Below are positions 1 to 5,332 of a DNA stretch of 10,223 bases, one piece after another. The stretch covers positions 1 to 10,223 of the forward strand of contig DAOUHB010000226.1 of assembly GCA_034428935.1 (NCBI GenBank). Direction: 5' to 3'. The notes under the pieces are model-generated. The model searched no databases. It saw nothing but the letters and a program-made list of their open reading frames with translations, and was not told where the DNA came from. Origin of the DNA: JAAYZQ01 sp034428935. GTDB taxonomy: Bacteria; Chloroflexota; Anaerolineae; JAAYZQ01. The translations under genes and the position numbers were made by a program. Numbering within the stretch: the stretch's first letter is position 1; every line of letters starts with the position of its first letter.

Positions 1-129
1 CGGTCCCTGATCCGGTTCTTTGCCTGCGAGCAGGATCTGTCCCACGAATCGCCCGACGCTCCGCTGCCCGAGCCCGTGGCCACGGGAGCGGAGCGCCTGA
101 TCATCGTGGGGGCCATCGCTGGCGGCTAG
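1..129 (+). CDS. C-terminal end of an unidentified protein (partial)
   Basis: Reading frame 1 is open from the window edge to TAG at 127-129, giving the last 42 residues of a protein that starts outside the window. The tail contains FFACEQDLSHESPDAPLPEP and ends in LIIVGAIAGG. It is moderately hydrophobic at the very end but too short for a membrane call. I do not recognise the family. Codon use (G or C in most third positions) matches the neighbouring genes, which supports it being real. The next gene on the same strand starts 57 nt later (or 24 nt later from the alternative GTG), so the two may be co-transcribed. Confidence 0.5.
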   Translation, partial: RSLIRFFACEQDLSHESPDAPLPEPVATGAERLIIVGAIAGG

Positions 130-186
130 CCGGCCAGCGCTGAACGCAAGCAGGTGACCCACGCCCCCCCGGCGCCCGAGCGCGCC

Positions 187-1335
187 ATGACCCGCCTGGA
201 GGTGGCGCGGCAGCGGCTCCGCAACCTGTGGCTGACGGATCCAAAACCGGGCCGGCCTGCCGGCGTGGTGGCCTGGCTGGGTGCCGTTCAGGCCCAGGAT
301 TACGCCGCCACCAAATGGGCCGTGGGGATGCGCCTGCAAGGCGCCGTGGACGCCGGCATCGAAGCGGCATTCACGGCAGGCGAGGTCCTCCGGACGCACA
401 TGCTGCGGCCGACGTGGCATTTCGTCACTCCGGCCGACATCCGCTGGCTGCTGGCCTTCACCGCACCGCGCGTTCACGCGGCCAATGCCTACATGGTCCG
501 CAAGCTGGACCTGGATGAGGACACCTTTCGGCGCAGCAACGACGCGCTGGTCCGGGCCCTGCAAGGCGGCCACCTCTGCACGCGCCAGGAGCTGCGCCAG
601 GTGCTGGAGGAGGCCGGCATCGCAGCCGGCGACGGAATACGACTGAGCTATCTGCTAATGCAGGCCGAGTTGGAGGGGATCGTGGTCAGCGGGCCGCGTC
701 GTGGCAAGCAGTTCACCTACGCGCTGCTGGAGGAACGGGTGCCGCCGGCCAGGCACCTGGACCGGCAGGAGGCCCTGGCCGAGCTGAGCAGGCGCTACTT
801 CACGAGTCGGGGGCCGGCCACCGTCCATGATTTTGCCAGGTGGTCGGGGCTGACGGTGGCTGACGCCCGGCAGGGCCTGGAAGCGGTCAAGGATCAGCTC
901 CTGGTCGAGGCCGTGGACGGCCAGGAGCTGTGGTTCCCGCCGCCCGTGACGCCGGAGGCCCCGTTTGCCACTGCCAACGCTCCTGTCGCCTGGCTGTTGT
1001 CGGGTTATGACGAGTACATTTCCAGCTACCAGGATCGCGGCGCCATGGTCGAGCCCGAGGTTTGGGCCCAGTTGATGACGGCGGGCAATGCCCTTGCCTA
1101 CGTCATCCTCATCGACGGCCAGATCGTGGGCAGTGCGCGCCGCACGCTGCAGAAGCGAGCGGTGACGATCGAGACCAGGCTGTTTCTACCGCTGACCGAA
1201 GCCCAGGAACAGGCCGTCGCCGTGGCGGCGCAGCGCTACGGCGAGTTCATGGGGCTGCCCGTGGCTCTCCAGTGGGCTCATGTCGGCCCCGAATTTGTTC
1301 CGCCTCAAGGCCCTCAGCCTGCCTCACCCTCGTAG
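187..1335 (+). CDS. HTH_42-superfamily winged-helix protein, AlkZ-like DNA glycosylase
   Basis: A 382-residue protein of the winged-helix HTH_42 family (AlkZ / YcaQ group). Family landmarks are in order: the GAVQAQDYAATKWAV block (residues 32-46), RPTWHFVTPADIRWLL (74-89), a middle winged-helix region with TRQELRQVL (132-140), and LLSGYDEYISSYQDR (270-284) followed by IDGQIVGSARR (309-319). The block at 35-37 reads Q-A-Q. Known AlkZ enzymes use a Q-x-Q pair to excise bulky N7-alkyl purines and unhook interstrand crosslinks, whereas the YcaQ branch has Q-x-D, so this looks AlkZ-like. Family membership is firm; glycosylase activity is inferred. ATG at 187 is chosen because family similarity begins there. 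A GTG at 154 would add 11 residues, and neither start has a clear Shine-Dalgarno. No signal peptide or membrane segment is seen, so it is cytoplasmic. Its 3' end overlaps the convergent amylase gene by 22 bp. Confidence 0.85.
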   Translation: MTRLEVARQRLRNLWLTDPKPGRPAGVVAWLGAVQAQDYAATKWAVGMRLQGAVDAGIEAAFTAGEVLRTHMLRPTWHFVTPADIRWLLAFTAPRVHAANAYMVRKLDLDEDTFRRSNDALVRALQGGHLCTRQELRQVLEEAGIAAGDGIRLSYLLMQAELEGIVVSGPRRGKQFTYALLEERVPPARHLDRQEALAELSRRYFTSRGPATVHDFARWSGLTVADARQGLEAVKDQLLVEAVDGQELWFPPPVTPEAPFATANAPVAWLLSGYDEYISSYQDRGAMVEPEVWAQLMTAGNALAYVILIDGQIVGSARRTLQKRAVTIETRLFLPLTEAQEQAVAVAAQRYGEFMGLPVALQWAHVGPEFVPPQGPQPASPS

Positions 1336-3215
1336 ATCACCACGCCTGCCGGCGGCACGCGGAGGAACACCACCTGGACGGTGCCGGAGGCCGTGGACTG
1401 CTCCTCGATGGGCAGCACCTGGCCCACCTGCTCCCCGCCGCTGGCATAGATGCACCGCAGGCGGCTGCTGAATTTCAGGATGCCCCGCTTTACCTCCACC
1501 CACGCCTCGCGCTCCGCGTCGGGGTCGGTATTGACCGCCACCAGCATCTCCTGGTCGTCGAACAGCCGCGTCCAGGGCACGATGGAGCGCATCCGGCCGC
1601 CGATCATGTGCGGCACGCCAAAGTGCTGCCCGTCGCCCGAGATGCGGCACAGGTATTGGCGCCCGCGCCGCAGGGCGATCTTTTGCCGGCGAACGGCCAG
1701 GATCCTGGCCAGCTCTTGATAGATGGGCCCGTCCTCGTCAAAAAAGTGCCGGCCCCTCGAGCGAAAGGCGCCAAACTCGCCGCCGAACATGGCCTCCCGC
1801 AGGTAGCGGTCGCTGCCGCCCGCGCCGTCAAAGGCCTGTTCGGTGCCATAGTAGATGCACGGAATGCCCATCGTCGCCACGCCCAGCGCCAGGGCGGGGA
1901 GTAGCAGCTTTTTCGCTTCCGGGCCGTCGGCGCAGAACCGCGCCTTCTGGTTCCCCTTGCGCACCTGGTCGTGGTCGTCCAGGACGGTGACCACCTTGTT
2001 GGTGAACCAGGCGTGGGATTGTTTTTGGATCAGGAGCGAGTTGCGAAAGAGATCGAAGTAGTCGGCCGGGTTTCGATACCCCTTGGCCAGGTACTCCAGC
2101 TTGTCGGGCTCGTCGCTGATCCCCAGGGCGGCGTCGAGGCCAGTCTGCTCCAGCGTGTCAAAGGCCCTGGCCCGCCCGCCGGTGATCTCGCCGATGAGGT
2201 AGAAATTCTCCTTGCCCAGGTGCTGGGCAAACTCGTGGATCACTGACGTAAAGAATCGCGTGGCGCCCAGGTCCATGTGCTTGACCGTGTCGACGCGAAA
2301 ACCGTCGACGTCGGCGTAGGCGATCCAGAACTGGTACACGCGGCACAGCGACAGGAGGACCGGCGAAGGCCGGTACTCGTCGATCTCGCCCCGGCCCAGG
2401 TGGACGTCCTTGAGGTCGTGGAAATCCCCGGAGAGCGACTCGGGCTCATAGTCCCAGTTGCTGATGTGCCCCTGGCGGGTAAACGTCTCCGGCTCCTGGA
2501 ACTCGGCGGGCCAGATGGCGCCGTCAGGCCAGTGCAGCGCCGCGTCCTCGGGAGCCAGAGGGGCAAAGGGGATGCGAGGGACGCCCTCCCGGTCGCGATA
2601 GCCGGCCACCTGATAGGGGCGTCCGTCCCAGCGGGGGTCCAGGAACTCGTTCCCCTGCTCGTCCCGTGTCCAGTAGCGGTCGGGCGCGTAGTCAAAGACA
2701 TTGCCCGCGTGGTTCAGGATGATGTCCAGGATGACATAGATGCCGTGGGCGTGGGCCGCCTGCACCAGCTCGCGCAGGTCCTCCCGCGTGCCAAAGTGGG
2801 GGTCCACGTCGACGAGGTTCTGCACCCCGTAGCCGTGATAGGTCTCCTGGAAGGCCACCTGCTTGAAGATGGGGCTGATCCAGATGGCCGTCACGCCCAG
2901 GCGCTGCAGGTACCCGAGCTTGCTCTGCAGTCCCTTGAGGGTGCCGCCGGCCCACCGGCTGCCGGCCTCTCGCCAGCTCCGCGCGTCCTCCTCCGTCTGG
3001 ATGGCGTTTCCCGCGTCGGAGGGCTGGAACGGGGGCGTCGTACCGCCGGCGACCACCTGGCCGTCGCTGTCCCGATTGGCCATCTCCCGGCCGTCGGAAA
3101 AGCGGTCGAGCATCAGAAAATAGAGCACCTGGTCCTCCCAGGCGGCGGGTGAGGCGGTGAACTGCCGGTCCCGCAGGCCGGCGAAATCCAGGTCTCGCAG
3201 CCTCTTCTCGATCAT
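1314..3215 (-). CDS. Alpha-amylase family glycoside hydrolase (GH13), intracellular
   Basis: A 633-residue GH13 enzyme predicted to cleave or transfer alpha-glucosidic bonds in maltodextrin- or glycogen-type substrates. The (beta/alpha)8 barrel motifs are all present: region I DIILNH (164-169), region II GFRVD with nucleophile D309, region III LIGEITGG with acid/base E343, and region IV VLDDHD with H415 and D416. YHGYGVQNLVDVD (126-138) is the usual substrate-proximal segment. A beta-rich domain C fills roughly residues 515-633. The frame is open further upstream to 3434, but ATG 3215 is chosen: it has an AGAAGGGGG ribosome binding site, and the extra 73 codons would run through the promoter and AT-rich gap. 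There is no signal peptide, so the enzyme is probably cytoplasmic and works on stored or imported glucans. It is transcribed alone from its own promoter, divergent from the methyltransferase. The exact GH13 subfamily and substrate cannot be told from motifs alone. Confidence 0.93.
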   Translation of the reverse strand: MIEKRLRDLDFAGLRDRQFTASPAAWEDQVLYFLMLDRFSDGREMANRDSDGQVVAGGTTPPFQPSDAGNAIQTEEDARSWREAGSRWAGGTLKGLQSKLGYLQRLGVTAIWISPIFKQVAFQETYHGYGVQNLVDVDPHFGTREDLRELVQAAHAHGIYVILDIILNHAGNVFDYAPDRYWTRDEQGNEFLDPRWDGRPYQVAGYRDREGVPRIPFAPLAPEDAALHWPDGAIWPAEFQEPETFTRQGHISNWDYEPESLSGDFHDLKDVHLGRGEIDEYRPSPVLLSLCRVYQFWIAYADVDGFRVDTVKHMDLGATRFFTSVIHEFAQHLGKENFYLIGEITGGRARAFDTLEQTGLDAALGISDEPDKLEYLAKGYRNPADYFDLFRNSLLIQKQSHAWFTNKVVTVLDDHDQVRKGNQKARFCADGPEAKKLLLPALALGVATMGIPCIYYGTEQAFDGAGGSDRYLREAMFGGEFGAFRSRGRHFFDEDGPIYQELARILAVRRQKIALRRGRQYLCRISGDGQHFGVPHMIGGRMRSIVPWTRLFDDQEMLVAVNTDPDAEREAWVEVKRGILKFSSRLRCIYASGGEQVGQVLPIEEQSTASGTVQVVFLRVPPAGVVIYEGEAG

Positions 3216-3220
3216 CCGGA

Positions 3221-3229
3221 CCCCCTTCT
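3221..3229 (-). promoter_or_regulatory. Ribosome binding site of the GH13 gene
   Basis: On the minus strand AGAAGGGGG ends 5 nt before ATG 3215. This purine run is what fixes the start of the amylase at 3215 instead of the far upstream in-frame starts. Confidence 0.7.
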
Positions 3230-3250
3230 GGTGCGGCAAGGATGGAAGGC

Positions 3251-3292
3251 TCGCGGGCCAGTGCGGCAGCGGCGGAGCGAGATTGCCCGCGA
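3251..3292 (-). repeat. Inverted repeat in the amylase 5' leader (possible RNA hairpin)
   Basis: TCGCGGGC at 3251-3258 and GCCCGCGA at 3285-3292 are perfect 8-bp inverted repeats, separated by 26 bp. With a transcription start near 3294, the right arm would lie at the very 5' end of the amylase mRNA and the hairpin would take up about half of its ~79-nt leader. It leaves the ribosome binding site free. It has no T-tract, so it is not a classical terminator. It could stabilise the 5' end, act as a protein-binding operator, or be a chance repeat in GC-rich DNA. Confidence 0.4.
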
Positions 3293-3300
3293 AGAAAAAA

Positions 3301-3329
3301 AAGATAACATGTATCAAGAAATTTGTCAA
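3301..3329 (-). promoter_or_regulatory. Sigma70-type promoter for the GH13 gene
   Basis: On the minus strand a perfect -35 box TTGACA (3329-3324) is followed, after a 17-nt spacer, by TATCTT (3306-3301; 4 of 6 matches to TATAAT, including TA and the final T). Transcription would begin near 3294, giving a leader of about 79 nt. The region is far more AT-rich than its surroundings. A small palindrome ACATGT lies at the spacer/-10 border and could be part of an operator, but this is not strong. Confidence 0.75.
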
Positions 3330-3382
3330 AATCGGGGTGCTGTCAGCGATGTTTTTCCACAACAGACATTCACCCGCAAGAA

Positions 3383-3412
3383 TTGGCGCTGCGCCACGAG
3401 CTGGTGTACAAT
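3383..3412 (+). promoter_or_regulatory. Promoter for the methyltransferase, predicted leaderless transcript
   Basis: TTGGCG (3383-3388, 4 of 6 to TTGACA) and TACAAT (3407-3412, 5 of 6 to TATAAT) are 18 nt apart. Counting 7 nt past the -10 box puts the transcription start on the A of the ATG at 3420. No Shine-Dalgarno is seen before 3420, which fits a leaderless mRNA. The -35 boxes of this promoter and the amylase promoter face away from each other and are 53 nt apart, so a regulator bound between them could affect both genes. Confidence 0.6.
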
Positions 3413-3419
3413 GGCCGGC

Positions 3420-4421
3420 ATGAAAGAGGCACAAGACGTGCTCACCCTGCTGCGGGCCTACTTGCCTTCGGCCGCCCTGGGCTCGGCGCTGGAGCTGGGG
3501 CTGTTCTGGAGGCTATCAGAGGGACCCCTTTCCGTGGAGGACCTGGCCCGGGAGTGGAGCATCCCTCTCCAGCGCTGCCACATCTGGCTGGAGGTTCTGG
3601 CCAGCCTGGACCTGCTGGAGCGCCGGCCCGGGGGCTATGCCCTGTCTGAAAGGGCGCGCCGCGAGATCGTCGAGACCTATAGCCGGGATGCGTGGGAGAC
3701 CCTGGCCCTGGAGGCGCGCGAGCGCTATCCGGCCGGCCAGGACCTGGCACTGCACCTGGCAACCCCCGGCTCGGTGTGGGACGTCCTGGGACGCCGGCCG
3801 CCCAACTACGTGGAGCAGATGGCAGCCGATCCAGGCCGGGCGCGCCGGTTCGTGCGCATGTGGCACGAGCTGCGCGAGCCCCTGGCCGAAGAGGTGGCGG
3901 ACCTGCTCGATTTACGGGGCGTGGACCGGGTCATGGACCTGGGGGGCGGCTCCGGCGTCGTGTCGCTGGCGCTCTTGCGCCGCTGCCCCACGCTCTCGGC
4001 CATCGTCGTCGACATCGAAAACGTCTGCGCCGCCGGCCGCGAGATCGCCGAGCGCACCCCGCTCCTCCGCGACCGGATCGCCTACCAGCCCCTCGACATC
4101 CTCCACGATGAGCTGCCGGCCGGCTTTGACCTGGTCATCGAGTGCAAGGTGGGGGTTTACGAGCAGGCGCTCTTTGAGAGGGTGCGGCGTGCATTAAACG
4201 AGGGGGGCCGTTTTGTCCTCATCGACGAGCTACCGCCGGAAGGACAAGACCCCCCGATCGATCACCTGCGCTATGCCTTTCACAATGCCCTGCGGGATCC
4301 CGACTTTGCCTTGCCCGCCAGGGAGCAGGTATCCGGCCTTCTGGAGGCAGCCGGCTTTGACCTGGTCTCGGAGCAGGTCCTGCAGGCCGGCGGTCGCTTG
4401 CTGGAGACGCGCAAACGCTGA
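3420..4421 (+). CDS. SAM-dependent methyltransferase with N-terminal winged-helix domain (O-methyltransferase-like)
   Basis: A 333-residue class I methyltransferase. Residues about 1-85 form the helical/winged-helix dimerisation domain typical of small-molecule O-methyltransferases (LLRAYLPSAALGSALELGLF, then SVEDLAREWSI and LLERRPGGYALSERA). The Rossmann domain has SAM motif I VMDLGGGSG (171-179) and the acidic residue D198 after strand 2 (AIVVDIENV). It ends with a normal beta-hairpin (AAGFDLVSEQVLQAGGRLLETRKR region). Where plant and polyketide O-methyltransferases have an LHxW segment with the catalytic histidine, this protein has IECKVGVYEQALFERV (240-255). Acid-base catalysis by histidine therefore looks absent, and the acceptor substrate is unknown. 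ATG 3420 is chosen from the promoter spacing; ATG 3411 would overlap the -10 box. No signal peptide. It converges on the STAS gene with a 25-nt gap and no evident terminator. Confidence 0.85.
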   Translation: MKEAQDVLTLLRAYLPSAALGSALELGLFWRLSEGPLSVEDLAREWSIPLQRCHIWLEVLASLDLLERRPGGYALSERARREIVETYSRDAWETLALEARERYPAGQDLALHLATPGSVWDVLGRRPPNYVEQMAADPGRARRFVRMWHELREPLAEEVADLLDLRGVDRVMDLGGGSGVVSLALLRRCPTLSAIVVDIENVCAAGREIAERTPLLRDRIAYQPLDILHDELPAGFDLVIECKVGVYEQALFERVRRALNEGGRFVLIDELPPEGQDPPIDHLRYAFHNALRDPDFALPAREQVSGLLEAAGFDLVSEQVLQAGGRLLETRKR

Positions 4422-4446
4422 AGGATCGGCCGTCCCTTCCTCCGGG

Positions 4447-4863
4447 CTAGAACGAGGCGACAGCCGACTCCAGGTCCGGCGCCACTTCCAGGAATCTCTT
4501 GAACCCAACGGTCTCGAGGATGTCGTCGACCCGCGGCTGGGGGTTGACGAGCTTGAAGTGTGCCTGCGGCCCGGCGTCCCGGTCGCGGCGGATGGCATGG
4601 AAGGCCTCCCATCCCTCGTCGGGGCTGGCCGAAGCCTCCCCCCGCAGCAGCGCGGCGATGCTCTGCAGAGCGACCAGTCCCGAGCTGCTCATGTAGGGGA
4701 CGTCGCTCAGGTCAAGGAGGATGTCCCTCGCGCCTGTTGCATGGATCCTCTGGGCCTCGGCGATGAGATCCTGGTAATTGGATGCATCCAGGTCGCCGCT
4801 TGGCCTCAAGACGGTGACCGGAACACGGCCGGCAATTTGTGAAACGGTCAGTTGGATGGCCAC
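4447..4863 (-). CDS. STAS-domain anti-sigma factor antagonist (RsbV/SpoIIAA-like)
   Basis: A 138-residue STAS protein. In a partner switch it binds the anti-sigma ATPase when unphosphorylated, freeing the target, and is inactivated by serine phosphorylation. The core LRPSGDLDASNY (19-30) and DILLDLSDVPYMSSSGLVAL (47-66) match the family, and KLVNPQPRVDDILETVGFKRF (104-124) is the usual C-terminal part. S60 aligns with the phosphorylated serine of SpoIIAA. The preceding residue is serine (S59) where SpoIIAA has aspartate. Residues about 74-99 are an extra charged loop before the last strand. Start GTG 4863 is chosen because AGGAGG stands 5 nt upstream; an in-frame GTG at 4881 would overlap the ATPase gene. 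It is last in the - strand operon, 11 nt after the ATPase gene, and probably translationally coupled to it. Confidence 0.9.
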   Translation of the reverse strand: MAIQLTVSQIAGRVPVTVLRPSGDLDASNYQDLIAEAQRIHATGARDILLDLSDVPYMSSSGLVALQSIAALLRGEASASPDEGWEAFHAIRRDRDAGPQAHFKLVNPQPRVDDILETVGFKRFLEVAPDLESAVASF

Positions 4864-4868
4864 TGGTC

Positions 4869-4874
4869 CCTCCT
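4869..4874 (-). promoter_or_regulatory. Ribosome binding site of the STAS gene, abutting the ATPase stop codon
   Basis: The minus strand reads TAAAGGAGGGACCAGTG. The ATPase stop TAA (4877-4875) directly abuts AGGAGG (4874-4869), and the GTG start follows 5 nt later at 4863. Ribosomes finishing the ATPase would sit on this site, so translational coupling and matched amounts of the two partners are likely. It also decides the STAS start. Confidence 0.8.
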
Positions 4875-5279
4875 TTACCACTTCTTGATCATGGTCAGCG
4901 TGTTGCCTTCCTGTGGGTCAAAGTCAAAGTGCACCTGGCTCATGACCTTGCGCATGAGAAACAAACCAACACCCCCCAGAGGGCGCTCTTCCAGGGGAGC
5001 CAATATGTCGGGCTCGGGGATCGAGTCGGGATCGAAGGGGATGCCCCAATCGCGGATGACAACCAGCACGCCCCCGTTGAGAGGTTGGATCTCGATCTCG
5101 ATCTTGCCACCCTGGCCCTTGTAGCCGTGCTCGATGACGTTGGTGCAGGCTTCGTCCACGGCCAATTCCAGCTCGTAGAGCTCGCGCTCGGGAATCCCCA
5201 GGTCCTCCCCGACCTCACCCACGAAGCGGCGAATGCTCGAGAGGTGTGAATAGTCTGCCCAAAGGCTCAGCTCTGCCAT
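4875..5279 (-). CDS. Anti-sigma factor ATP-binding protein / serine kinase (RsbW/SpoIIAB-like)
   Basis: A 134-residue GHKL-fold (HATPase_c) protein of the RsbW/SpoIIAB type, which normally binds a sigma factor and phosphorylates a STAS antagonist. The N box is LELAVDEACTNVIEHGYK with E43 and N47. The G1 box is VIRDWGIPFDP with D77 and G79. The G2 box is PLGGVGLFLMRKVM (100-113). All ATP-binding residues are intact. There is no membrane segment and no fused domain. ATG 5279 is preferred over ATG 5285 because GAAGGG (5291-5286) is 6 nt upstream of 5279 but touches 5285; longer in-frame starts lack support. It lies 53 nt after the kinase gene and 11 nt before the STAS gene, its likely partner. 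The protein it holds inactive (sigma factor or another target) is not encoded in the window. Confidence 0.92.
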   Translation of the reverse strand: MAELSLWADYSHLSSIRRFVGEVGEDLGIPERELYELELAVDEACTNVIEHGYKGQGGKIEIEIQPLNGGVLVVIRDWGIPFDPDSIPEPDILAPLEERPLGGVGLFLMRKVMSQVHFDFDPQEGNTLTMIKKW

Positions 5280-5285
5280 GGCCAT

Positions 5286-5291
5286 CCCTTC
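5286..5291 (-). promoter_or_regulatory. Ribosome binding site of the anti-sigma ATPase gene
   Basis: GAAGGG on the minus strand has a 6-nt spacing to ATG 5279 and zero spacing to ATG 5285, so it picks the second of two ATGs that are 6 nt apart. I see no convincing promoter in the 53-nt gap after the kinase gene, which supports readthrough from the kinase. Confidence 0.55.
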
Positions 5292-5332
5292 AGCCCGAAT
5301 GTCCGAAAGCATACCACCAAAGGGCGGGGCTG

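Noticed and set aside
1062..3152. Plus-strand open frames opposite the amylase (1062-1904, 2277-3152).
   Set aside because: No family features and no ribosome binding site; the minus strand carries all four GH13 motifs in one uninterrupted frame.
3301..3313. Palindrome-like GATAACATGTATC over the amylase -10 region as an operator.
   Set aside because: Only the inner ACATGT is perfect. The outer arms do not match in register, so it is too weak to call as a binding site.
3231..3419. Extended methyltransferase start at 3231.
   Set aside because: The added part (MRQGWKARGP and onwards) is low-quality, Lys/Arg-rich sequence that overlaps both promoters; similarity to methyltransferases starts only after 3420.
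3216..3434. Extended amylase start at 3434.
   Set aside because: The extra 73 residues would cover the promoter and the AT-rich gap and overlap the methyltransferase start. ATG 3215 has a good ribosome binding site and leads directly into family-like sequence.
4422..4446. Possible terminator between the methyltransferase and STAS genes.
   Set aside because: Only 25 nt are available. The short CGGCCG palindrome is too small and no T-tract follows on either strand.
4864..4881. GTG 4881 as start of the STAS gene.
   Set aside because: It would overlap the ATPase coding end and lacks a ribosome binding site, while GTG 4863 follows AGGAGG by 5 nt.
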